From positions 529,230,291 through 529,294,290 of the forward strand of contig NC_081409.1 of NCBI RefSeq assembly GCF_030272615.1: a stretch of DNA of 64,000 nt, read 5' to 3'. The DNA is from Cryptomeria japonica. Its lineage: Eukaryota > Streptophyta > Pinopsida > Cupressales > Cupressaceae. A program made the position numbers and the translations under genes. The notes beneath the pieces were generated by a model, which searched no databases, was not told the origin of the DNA, and worked only from the letters and a program-made list of their open reading frames with translations. Shown piece by piece: positions 44,910 through 55,183 of the stretch (the first letter of the stretch is position 1; each line of letters opens with the position of its first letter).

Positions 44910-46187
44910 ATGGGGGAATACACATTGAGGGAACTTACCCACCTACTCACTCAGTCTGAGCAAGCCTATGATGATCTTATGGTCAAATACAAGGCATCTC
45001 AAGAAAAATGAAGAGAACATGCAAAAAAGTTGATGGAGCTATCTGAAAATAGTTCTTCAGATGAAGTAGACATGGAAGCCCTAATTGCTGAAGTAAATAA
45101 GTTGAATGAATCAAAATCCAACCTGAGAAAGGAGTTGGAAGGACTGACTATCCAGATGTGTCAAGAGCTTGAGAACTGGAGAAAAGTTGAAGACCTAGTG
45201 AAAGAAAGAGATCATGAGATCTCGAAGCTGAAACAAGAGATAAGTGCCCTAAATGCTCAACTCCATGCAAGCAAGGTGGAAAAGGAAGACATGCAAGGAG
45301 AAATGAACACTGCCATCTTTGAGAATGAAAACCTGTTGGTAACAAATGCTGCTATTTCCAAAGAACTCTCCGAGTCAAAGGAAATACTTGCTAAGTTCAA
45401 CAAGAGTACTGTCAAGCTAGAGAAAAAGCTTGAATCTACCAAACCGGTCAAGAATACCAATGGACTTGGTTATTCCAGTCATGAGGAAGGTGAGACCTCT
45501 GGTACAAATGCTGGAACATCAAAGAAACAACCGACATCAAAGGATAAAGGTAAGCAAAAGTTTAAACCTATTTGTTTCAACTGTCTTAAAGAAGGACATA
45601 CTGCTAATGTGTGTAGGAGTAAGGCTTACAACAATTTTCCTTATTTCCTAAATGATAAGCCTAGATCCTATAGATTTGATGGTAACTGTTATGCATGCAA
45701 CAAGTATGGGCATAAAGCATCTGAATGCAGGACTGTTATGAATAACATTTGAAGATATCCTCAGAGGACCCAAGGAGCTAGTTCTGAACCTTTTATGAAC
45801 CAGAATCACAACCGGTTTAATGCCTTCAATCATCAGCCAAGAAGCGGTGGTTATCAAGTGGCAACTGGATGGAGAGAAAATTGTATGATCTGTCATGATC
45901 ATGGTCATATTGCTGCAACATGTAGAAGGAAGAATGGGAACATGAACAATGGACCTTGGAGAGCAGCTGGATTGGTCTGCTATCACTGCAACAAACCAGG
46001 TCACATTGCCAGATTCTGTAGATCAAGAAAGAACATATCTGATGATATACCGGTCACTCCGGAAGGAAACATTGATGTTGACACTGTTCAAGCGGACATG
46101 GACAAAATTTGGAAGGAGAAACCAATGGGGTTACAAGAGGAACTGGTTTCTGCACCTAGTGTGGAAATCACGGAACCGACAAACTAA
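44910..46187 (+). pseudogene. RE10 Gag with coiled coil and four zinc knuckles
   Basis: ATG at 44910 (MGEYTLRELTHLLTQSEQ) to TAA 46185. Only two in-frame TGA stops break it (45009, 45750), each one C-to-T step from CGA. Residues about 1-180 are coiled coil (Lys/Glu/Leu). Four CCHC knuckles follow: CFNCLKEGHTANVC, CYACNKYGHKASEC, CMICHDHGHIAATC and CYHCNKPGHIARFC, all with a complete ligand set. The usual copia N-terminal gag domain is absent, so this corresponds to the C-terminal half of a SIRE gag. It likely binds element RNA and joins particles made by a helper. Confidence 0.87.
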
Positions 46188-46198
46188 GCTTCAAAAAG

Positions 46199-46215
46199 CT
46201 TAGGGGGAGCAAACG
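46199..46215 (+). other. Internal purine tract between gag and second ORF
   Basis: GCTTAGGGGGAGCAAAC begins 12 bases after the gag stop. A near copy, GCTTAGGGGGAGCAA, lies at 50170, upstream of the terminal tract. Confidence 0.7.
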
Positions 46216-46637
46216 GCAAAATGTTTCGAACCCCTGGTTTACATCGGTAAAAGACTTTAACCGGTATGTTATACCTGTTGTTTGGAAGAAGACCGGAAAT
46301 GGTAAAAAGGTAAATTAGGGTTTACAACCTAATGAAGGAGCATTAATAACGGTAGGTGAGAAATATGTTTAAAAGCATTTTTCAAATCATTTCTCACTAT
46401 TAGTTTTCGAGCAAAGAAAAAGTATTTCAAAGAGCAGAGCGACGAAAAGGCGATTTGAGCAGAGATTTTGAGAAATTGAGAAATCACGAAGGAGATTCAA
46501 ATTCAAACTGGAAATGGTCAAGTGGAGAACACAAAGTGCTGATTCAGCAACCAACAGAGTGTGAAGTGAAGGAGAATCGGCAAGCCCTAATTTCACGTGT
46601 TTCAAAAGGTATTTCTCGAGTTCTTAAGATTTCTATC

Positions 46638-49600
46638 ATGGCTTCCGCATCTCATACCAGTTCTAGTGCATCTATCGAGTCAGCAAGTTTTATTCAACGG
46701 AAGTCCAAGTATAATGCCCTTTCACAAGTTCCGGCTGGTGTGATAGTAGAAGAGGGAATATCTGACTACATATATTGCAAAATAGAAGACCTAGGGTCTC
46801 TAGCTATCCACACCCAGTTAGGTTTATTTTGTGGTAAAGATAAGAAGATCAAACCAGAGTTTAATATTTTGGAGAAGAAAAAGCTCCACAATGCTTTTTA
46901 CTTCCTGGAAGATTTCACAGAGGATCATATAAGGATCATTATGAGTAGAGTCCATGGTGATAAGATGTACTTGGAGAGGACACATGACATAATGTCGTAG
47001 ACAATTCATGCAGTCACCGGATTCTACAACTTAGGGGAAGTGCCAGCCCTAAGAACAATAAGCAAAACTGAAACGTCCAAGCTCACTGGTTCAGTGAGCG
47101 ACTCATTAGTTATGACAGTAAATTCTATTAAGGATGATTTGGTAAAGTATGCATGTATGGTGATTGGATACCAGACATTCTTAGCTAGCAGAATTAACTC
47201 TATGTCTGCTACAGTGGTAAATGTTGCTTACAGAATGATAAAGGAGGATGCATCATTTGATCTATGCACCGGTATGCAGAGACAACTCCTATTGAATCTA
47301 AAGTTGATCAAACAGGATAATGCACTTAGGTTCAAGTTTGGACAACTACTGGTTGGGTTGTTCTTCTATTTCCAAGGCTACTTCCTAGGAGTAGGAGATG
47401 TTCAGTGGTCTGGTGACCAACCGATAACCAAGCAAATCAAGGAAAGCATTGAAGCACTTGGAACCAATTACCCTAATATTCTGAACAAGTATTTTGATGA
47501 GTTTAGAAGGAAGATGAGCCAAAGAGTGAGGATATTAGGTGACATCATCAAGAAATATGAAGACGATATCTACTTTACCATCCAAGTAGATAAATGTATA
47601 ATGGAGGCTGTTAAGCCTAGACAGGAAGAAGTGGAGCCAATGGGCTATGAGGTGATGTACAATATGTTGGAAGGGTATGCCTCTACCCTTATTGCCTCAT
47701 CGCTTGACCTTAAGGCAAAGAGGACTGACACCTACCTAGAGAGGATAGCACCGGTTGAGGAACCACCAGCAATGAAAGAGAAAGAACCAGCAATAAAGAA
47801 GGCAAAGGCAGTTCCTGCAGCATCAACACTGGTTACTACTCCAACTCCAAAAGTGACCAAGCAGTCACCAACCAAGAAGAAACCAAAAGCAGCATCGGCT
47901 AAAGTGTTCCAAAGAAAGAGGAAGATAAGGAATACCTCTCCAGACTCAGAAGAGATTGTGTTTGAGGAAAAGCCAAAGAAAACACGTCAAGCAAAGAGGA
48001 AGACAAAGAATGAACCGGCATCATCTGCACCAGTAAATATAGATATCTCCTCCTATAAACCTTTGACACATTGTCAAAGAACAATAAAGAATATTAGGAG
48101 AAAAGTGCTAAATGACTTAATTGAGTGTTTTGATGACTTTAATGAGGATGAAAAGGAAATAATTCAATATCTATGTACTAATGACCGGTCGCCCTCAGAG
48201 ATTAAGTCTCAGACACCAGATTCTTTATATATGTCATTAGATAATAGATGGTGCATTGCCATAGAAAAGGAACAAGAAATTAGGGAGAAAGTTTTTGCAC
48301 AGTACTTTCCCGACCTGTCAAATTCTGAGTTGTATGATGTTATTGACCAAAATAAAGGACTCTTCTTCACTAGAAAAAGAAGACTCTGGCTATTAGAAGG
48401 TAGAGTTGCTGATGTCGAAAAAGACACCCATTTGTATATGAAAACTGCTGTCTAGACTCACAAAGCACGTCTCGCCAACCGGCAAGCTGAACAAGAACCG
48501 GTTATATCCAAACCGGACAAAGTATTTGATGATGAAGGAAATCTGGTTGTTGAACCAATCGACACCATTGATGTCGATGCTCTGGACGTTGAGGATGTTA
48601 GTTAGGAAACACCATTTGAGGGAACAGGACGGAAGCAATAGGCTAAACAGGTTGATAAGAAAGCCGAGGACAGATAGGAAGCGGCAAAGGAAAAGGCAGA
48701 GTAGAGGAAAAAGGATGAAGAAGAGAAGCAGAAAAAGGATGAAGAAGAGAAGCAGAAAAGGGATGAAGAGGAGAAGAAAAAGAAAGACGAAGAAGAGAGA
48801 AAGAAGAAAGATCAAGAGGAGAAGAAGAAGAAAGAAGAAGAGGATAAGAAGAAGAAGGATGAAGAGGAGAAGAAGAAGAAAGAAGAAGAGGATAAGAAGA
48901 AGAAGGATGAAGAAGAGAAAAAGAAGCAAGAAGATGAGAAGAAAAAGAAAGAAGAGGAAGATAAGGAACAAGAGAAGAAGAAGGAAGCAGAGAAAAGGAA
49001 AAAGGAAGAGGAGGATAAGGAAGCAGAGAAGAGGAGAGAAGCGGAGAAGAAGAAAGCAAAAGAAGACAAGGTAGGAGAAGCAGAGAAGAGCACCCAGATG
49101 GAGACTCTGAAGGCAACTGGGAGTCAAGCCAAACCGGCTAACCTCTCCAGTCCTATCGATCTCCAGTCTGCAAGTGAAACAGAGCTAATGCAGAGCATCA
49201 AGGTAGCTCAAGAGCACCTTGAAATCATTCAATGTAAGAAGGAGAAGGATGTAATTCAAGCGGCTATGGATACACTTACCGATTTGATACCTGGTACAAA
49301 TCTTCCGAACACTGATTCATCACTAGCTAAACTCAAGCTCCTATGCGCAGTAGTAGATGATCAGGTGCAGAGCCTTGAAGAGGCAACAGAGGCTAATGTT
49401 AAGAAGGAGCATCAAAAATCTCTTAATATAGCTCTAGTGAAGAAGTTGAATGAGCTCCGGACTGAACTGAAGAAAGAACAAAAGGATATAAGGGATGCTC
49501 TAGATGAGAGGAATCTGCTACTCAACAAGATCTGCCAACCCCATCTGTTCTATGATGATGTGCTAGCTCAAAAGAAAAAACTTGAAAAGGACTTGCAGTC

Positions 49601-49964
49601 CTACTTGAGCACATTCAAGCTGCCTTATGATTCCTTCACAACTTATGGGAAAACTGTTCATCGGTTTCACATCCAGTCACCAAAAATGGAGCAAGAGATC
49701 AGCACTCAGTCTAGAGATTTGCAGGAGCTACAACTGGTTCTACTCCCACGATTGCAAATTCTTCAGAAGTGCTATCTGAACCTGGATGCCTTAACAGTTA
49801 CACAGAAGATGAGAACAATTGATGCCATGGAAGAACAGGTCTCCCAGATGCAGACAGAGCAAGAAGTAGCCACCTCCCTACTTGAGTCTTGGTCTTTGTC
49901 GATGAAACAATTCTTGCAAGACTTTAAATCTATTTTTGACAAGTATCATTCGTTGTTGTCATAA
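46638..49964 (+). pseudogene. RE10 second ORF, unknown protein of about 1,109 codons
   Basis: ATG at 46638 (MASASHTSSSASIESASF) to 49964 in a single frame. Six internal stops are all TAG (46998, 48453, 48603, 48639, 48675, 48702). Order: Ser-rich start; a globular region of about 500 residues with no family I can name, including a hydrophobic stretch LLVGLFFYFQGYFLGVG near 47350; a basic Pro/Lys/Ala segment (47760-48030); a helical region; a Lys/Glu repeat (48690-49085); and a C-terminal coiled coil (ETELMQSIKVAQEHLEII onward). It sits where SIRE elements keep an env-like ORF. An envelope role is not shown; there is no clear signal peptide. Confidence 0.75.
48690..49085 (+). repeat. Lys/Glu/Asp-coding repeat in RE10 second ORF
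   Basis: Purine-only codons giving KKKDEEEKKKKEEEDKK-type repeats, with a DNA period of about 48 bases in the centre. It predicts a long charged single helix. Opposite-strand and frame-shifted ORFs here (Leu/Phe/Ser-rich or Arg/Lys-rich) are shadows. Confidence 0.88.
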
Positions 49965-50258
49965 ACTTTTATTATTTTTTATATATCAAATGAAAATAGG
50001 GTTGTTCAGCTGTACTTTGTCATTGTTGGCAAAGGGGGAGAAAATTTCTATATTCTATTTGGAGAAGTATCTAGTAATCAAATTTTGATTATATGCTTTG
50101 TATATCTCAATGTTTATGCTCTATACGCAAAATTGTTATACATTGTATTGTTAAAGGGATAGTGTATATGCTTAGGGGGAGCAATTTTGCTAATGGCATG
50201 ATTTTGTTGTAAAACACTTAGATGTCAAAATTTTATTTTCCTAAGTGTTGCCATCAAT

Positions 50259-50273
50259 GCCAAAGGGGGAGAT
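50259..50273 (+). other. RE10 polypurine tract
   Basis: GCCAAAGGGGGAGAT immediately before TGTTGGC of the 3' LTR. It is preceded by GCCATCAAT, the same block as at the left window edge for RE1. Confidence 0.9.
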
Positions 50274-51362
50274 TGTTGGCATTTTTGATGTTTATGTTGT
50301 GATTTTCATTGATGGACACACACTTGCATTGAGATCCCCTTTATATGTATGAGTTAGAGCACAACCAGTATTTGTTCCAACCGATATGTTGTATTATAGT
50401 CTTTAGACTATCTGGTGTTTTGCAGAATGTGTTTCCCGATCTGAAGTGACATGTTGACCTCAAGTGGTACGAGGGATTAAAGTGGCATAACACATTTCTA
50501 CCAGTCTTCATTTTTGTCAAACTGGCAACCGGCATTTTGTATGAATGGTTAATACTTTGTGATGAGTTACCACCAACCGATTGTTTGACGGTGCCAACAC
50601 TGTAGCGATTCTTTTTGTAATGTGTTACCTAGTATGTCCAGGTTCACTGAACCTAGGAAATTGTAATGTAATCCTATTGGACCAACATGAAATTGGTTTC
50701 CTTTATAAGGACATCATGTCTAGGGTTTTAGGTTGTTATTTGTTGTTGCAATAGTTGATACTGCGGCTAGGGTTTAAGGTGGTTGAGGAGTTGGAGAGAT
50801 TATGAATGTGTAGAAGACTGAAGTAATGCTAAAGTGCATTAAGAATGAGCTATCAAGGATCTAACAGAGTAGTCTGTGCTATTAGCTAGATCAAACACTT
50901 GTTGATTACTCACATCTTTGACAAGTCTGTAACCCTTAACCGGGTAGGCCCAAAAGCCTCTTGTAAATCCTCTAACAAGGTGGTTCACATCTGTGGATCT
51001 AAAATCCTCTAGCAAGGTAGTCTTTAATTGGACTTATCTCCTAACAGAGATTGAGATTCCTAACAAGATCTGTTATGGTAAAGAACATTGTAAGACCTTA
51101 ACAGGTCTGGTTCCTATTATGCAAATAGTTACTTGTGAGTTCCATCTCATCGTGGTTTTTCCCATTTGGGTTTCCACGTCAAAATATCTTGTGTTATGGT
51201 GTTTGTGCTGCTGTGTGTGAATGCATTATTAGCTATTTGGTTTGCATGTTTGTTAACCGGTTTGTCTGTTAAACTATTTTACCGGTTTACTGCTAGTGTT
51301 GCAAAGTGTTTAAGTGCAAAGATTTTTGGCATTCTAATTCACCCCCCTCTTAGTATTCATCA
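50274..51362 (+). repeat. RE10 3' LTR (1089 bp)
   Basis: TGTTGGCATT to TTCATCA. Followed by tcttg (51363-51367), the second target copy. Confidence 0.95.
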
Positions 51363-51367
51363 TCTTG

Positions 51368-51553
51368 CAACCCAATAAATAGAGTCAATGGTAGCTCTTT
51401 CTCTGTCTCCATCTTATTCTCTACTATCAATTTGCATAAGCCTTGTCCTTTAACCGTCTTTGTAGGACGAATATCTAGATCATATTCTTGAATTTTGGTT
51501 ACCCATTTCGCTCTTTTATTGAGTCCAACTTCCTGCTGAGTCAAAATACTTTT
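51368..51553 (-). pseudogene. RE9 RNase H fragment
   Basis: The minus-strand frame reads LTQQEVGLNKRAKWVTKIQEYDLDIRPTKT and KGQGLCKL, the C-terminal end of a Ty3 RNase H. It continues across the RE10 target site into 43752 (FIGLQD, then TWFSD). It is cut at 51553 by RE11. The rest of RE9 pol should lie beyond 64000. Confidence 0.85.
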
Positions 51554-53040
51554 TGTAGACGTCTAAAACTGGTCAACACTTGCAGAGTCATATTTTAACA
51601 TTGGCGCATTGCCTTATTTTAGGTTTTTGAGTCGCATTAACATTTCTTCTATGTTGCGTACTTGGTCCTTATCATTTGTGAGCATCGAGTCCTTCTTCTG
51701 CATTCTTCATTTGTCTCACTTTCGAATTTGGTCTTGTCGATAATAATCTTCAGTCATGATTTTGGTCGATCTTATCCTATCGCATCAATGTGCATGCTCA
51801 TTTAGCATATTTTGACATCGTCAATTCGATTTCATTTTGGACATCGTCAATCCTAATCGATGATAGAATTAGGGTTTTGTCCTCTTTCCAATCTTGTCAT
51901 TTTGTGATTGATTTGTCATCGATCGTGGTCATTTTTAATCTTGTCGTCTTGCGATCAATTTGTCATCGATCGTTGTCATCATCAATCTTGTCGTTTTGCA
52001 TTCAATTTGTCATTGATCATTGTCATTTTCAATCTTGTCATTTTGCGATCGATTTGTCATCGATTGTCGCCCTTCTTAATCATGTCAATTTGGATCAATT
52101 TGTCATTGTTCCTCGTCAATTGGTGCATTTATCAATCAAATCACTTATCAGCATTGGTCCTTTGTCAGTCAGAATCATGATCAAATCGAATTGATATCAA
52201 TTATCTTTTGTCAAGACCTAATTGTCGTCCTTTCATCTTCTAGGGTTTCATGATTTAGTCATTTAACCTTGTTTGTCATTTCCCCCTCTAGGTTAAATAG
52301 TTCCTAAGTCTTCTTGTCACAATTAAATGTTTATTTAATTGGCTAAATAATTCCTCCCTATTTGTGATTTAATTAATAAATGAAAAATTGTTAATTAATT
52401 CACTTAATTCCTAATTTCCTCATTTTCTAATTTTCCTAATTCCTAATTTCCTCATTTTTAATTTCCTAATTTCTAATTCATCTAATTTCAATTTTCTCCT
52501 AATTTCATGGGAATGACATAGCAAATTTGTCATAATTTGTCAATCAATCAATTTTGACATAGCAATTTGTCATAATTGTCAATCAATCAATCTTGCATAG
52601 AAAGTGTCAATTTGTCATAATTTGTCATATTTGTCATTCTTGATTTGAAATTTCCATTCGAATCTTTCATGCTAATCTGATCTTTTCTCCAATTTGTCTA
52701 TAAATTGGATGAATTTCTTCAATCAAAGTCCCTAGTCAAATCAATCACGCTTCTAGTACCCTTATGTTGTCATCATGTCTTGACAATCTTGCTTTCACAT
52801 TATGCTTATGCACTTGAAGGTGAGATCCACAAAAAAAAAACAATTTGAAGGAGAAAGAAGGACAATGGAGCCACATGAAGGAGACATCTGCATTTGGTTT
52901 GCTTAGATTTCATATTGAATGTCTTGTTTTCATGTTTTCATTGAATGTTTTTAGGATTGTTATCATTGCATTTTAGTTTTCGTGATTGAACTAGGCTAAT
53001 GTTTATATTTGCTTTGATGATTTCCAGATTCCTATCTACA
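51554..53040 (+). repeat. RE11 5' LTR (1487 bp)
   Basis: TGTAGACGTCTAAAA to CTATCTACA, with inverted termini TGTAGA and TCTACA. The first 794 bases match 63207-64000 closely. It contains a tandem block of about 48-bp units (51890-52085) and AATTTGTCATAATTTGTC repeats (52510-52640). Confidence 0.94.
51890..52085 (+). repeat. Tandem repeat of about 48 bp in RE11 LTR
   Basis: About four units of AATCTTGTCATTTTGCGATC followed by GATTTGTCATCGATCG(T)GGTC. Each has a palindromic ATCGAT or GATCGATC core. The 3' LTR copy (63540-63715) lacks part of one unit. Confidence 0.85.
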
Positions 53041-53044
53041 TTAA

Positions 53045-53062
53045 TTGGTGAACCCAATGTGA
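53045..53062 (+). other. RE11 candidate primer-binding site
   Basis: TTGGTGAACCCAATGTGAAC lies four bases after the LTR. It starts TGG, but I cannot match it to a tRNA. Confidence 0.4.
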
Positions 53063-53154
53063 ACTAACCCCCTAACCAGGATTTTGAGTGCTTTTGAGTT
53101 GATTTGCAGGTGAAAAACCCAAGAAACAGGGCAATTCAGGGGTTTCTGGGCACT

Positions 53155-53315
53155 TCTGCGCCTGTGTAGGAGCAATCTGCGCCTATGTCAAGTGATTTGC
53201 ACCTGTGTCAAGGACTTCTATGCCTATGTCAAAGGGATCTGCGCCTATGTCAGTGCATTCTGTGCCTGTGTTACTACATTCTGCGCCTGTGTAAGACATT
53301 CTGCGCCTGTGCAAG
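53155..53315 (+). repeat. RE11 leader motif array (GCGCCTGTGT)
   Basis: Eight copies of TGCGCCTGTGT or close variants (TGCGCCTATGT, TGTGCCTGTGT), period about 20-24 bases. The unit differs from the RE4 unit (element sense GCGTCTGTG) by one base. Confidence 0.88.
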
Positions 53316-53639
53316 GCCAGAAACAAAGGTAAAAAACAGTGTTTTTACTTGCAAATTACTTTGTTTTGCATTCTGTTTCTGCATTTTGGTTTTTCTTTGG
53401 TACTGATTCTTTGTGCAGCACCTTGGCATTATGCATGGCAAAGACAAAAATGAAACTACTAACAAAGTTTATGCAGGTTCGCTAGTCAAAGACCAAACAA
53501 ATCAAACTTTTAACTTGATGATTTTGCAGGTTGCCTTGTATTTCAACCGAACTTTTGTGTTTGTGGTTCATAATTAGGCACTTAGTATGATTGCTAAGTA
53601 GGATGGAATGAACGTGTGTTTTCTTTGATTGTTGAGTTT

Positions 53640-54240
53640 GACATTGGAGTAGGAGAGTATGCTCTCATCCTTCTTAGGGTGATCAGAAATCCAGATCTTC
53701 GATACCATTCTCATGGCTTGAATTGTTTGTTACCTTTAGAGGGCCTGCCTTCCCAACCATTTGCTTTCTTTTGCAAGCAAGTGACAATCGTGAGAAGGGA
53801 ATGACCCAAAGTGAGCACAACTAGAGTACCTTCACATTCTAACTCACTATAAATAAATACCTGATGGGCGAAAGCTTTGAAGGAAGGGTTACGTGGGAAT
53901 TGTAGTTACTTGGGAAGTGATGACCCTTTCTCATATCAACATCTAAGTAGGACCTCATAGTCTAAATCATGCTTGCGCGACTACATTTGTTTGGTATCTT
54001 GGTGGGCTTAATGTCTCAATCACACTTGCATGACACCAAGGAATAACACTTAACAGAAATCGTTACTAAACACCTTGTATTTAGAGGCCAAAAATCCTTC
54101 TAGTTGCTTGAGAAGGACAAGTTCGGATACTTGGAAGAGATACTAAGTTCACCATGGTGAGATTTCTATGGGGACTGATGCTTGGCTGCCCTGAGAAGTG
54201 AGTGTCATGGAGGGGAGCCCGTGGGGTCAAGCATCTATGT
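53640..54240 (+). other. RE11 leader, conserved core
   Basis: Aligns by eye with RE4 (21250-20740, minus). Shared blocks are CTTTAGAGGGCCT, GTGAGAAG(G/A)GAA(T/C)GACCCAA, AAATCCTTCTAGTTG, GGGGACTGATG(C/T)TTGGCTG, CCTGAGAAGTGAGTG and GGTCAAGCATCTA. Hairpins are possible at 54098-54118 and 54152-54172. RE8 carries a more diverged copy. No ORF is supported. Confidence 0.8.
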
Positions 54241-55183
54241 ATTCTCCTTGAATCTCATAATGAGTCTACCTCTCAAGTACCTACTGCCCTTGCCATCCAT
54301 AAGAAATGTGTGAATGAGCATGATTGTCTTGAGTCTAAGTTAAAATATCTTGTCTTATTTACTTGTCAAAAGTTGAGTTGTGTCTCATTTCAAAACCAAG
54401 ACAAATTGATTCAAAACAAGGTTAAACACAAGAATATTTCATTCAACAAAGTTCAAACACCTTCAAACATGGTTGTCAAACATTTTTCAAAATCTTTTCT
54501 CAACATTCATGTCACTTAGATTTAGGTTCATCCTAGGTTTGCATTTTGCAAATTCATTGTCAACTACCAAGGTTAGGTTTCACCTAGGTCATATTCCTTT
54601 GCATATCAATAAGGGTCATCCATTTGCATGTGTCCTCTTGCATTAGAGTAATACCATTTCATAATTCAACCTTAGGTTTTGTCTTAGGTTGACATTGTCA
54701 TACATTTGCATTTGCATCTTTATCCTCATAACATTAGGTCACATTTGCATACCCTAGGTCTCTTCATTAAGCTTAGGTCATTATCATATCATATTAGGGT
54801 CATTTGCATAGTAATTGTCCCTTTGCATATAGTGTCAAAACTAGGTTTTGTCATACTTGAGTAATGCAAATCTTTGATAAACCCTAAGTTATTGTTAGGA
54901 AGTCTAGACCTTGTCAAACTTTTGTCTTTTTGTCATCAATGTCATTTGGTCAAACCTAGCTTAGTATCCAAGCATATAGGTGAGACATTGTCAATTTTTC
55001 CTATTGTCACTTGGTCCTTTTGTCCTTTGAGGTCTAGACATCATTTCAATTTCCTAAGGGTCTCATTTTTAGAATTTCATTCATGAGTTTGTCAAAATCT
55101 TGAAAAACAACAAAAACATTAAGTTGCATTGTCATCCTTTTAAGTTGCATTTGTCAATCCCATTAGTTGCATTGCATAGTGAC
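54241..55183 (+). other. RE11 leader, TTAGGTT/CCTAGGT repeat stretch
   Basis: No gene. TTAGGTT, CCTAGGTC and TTTGCAT units recur at irregular spacing from about 54525 to 54850, in the place where RE4 and RE8 carry their second motif array. Confidence 0.55.

Larger units (their letters stand above)
43753..51362 (+). mobile_element. RE10: pol-less SIRE-like LTR element with two ORFs
   Basis: 7,610 bp with two LTRs (1107 and 1089 bp), Met primer site, purine tract and 5-bp target duplication, so structurally complete. The interior holds a zinc-knuckle gag and a second ORF of about 1,109 codons. No protease, integrase, RT or RNase H motif occurs in any frame. A GGGGGAGC tract lies directly after gag (46202) and again at 50174. 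This mirrors SIRE-type elements in which an env-like ORF follows pol, so RE10 looks like such an element with pol removed. It must use enzymes from another element. Confidence 0.9.

Noticed and set aside
48526-49074. Arg/Lys-rich plus-strand ORF resembling an SR or histone-like protein
   Set aside because: It is the +1 frame of the same repeat; flanking homology and frame continuity belong to the other frame.
48393-49127. Long minus-strand ORF rich in Leu, Phe and Ser that looks like a membrane protein
   Set aside because: It is the complement of the purine-only Lys/Glu repeat in RE10 ORF2. Removing C and T from one strand removes stops on the other, so the open frame is expected by chance.
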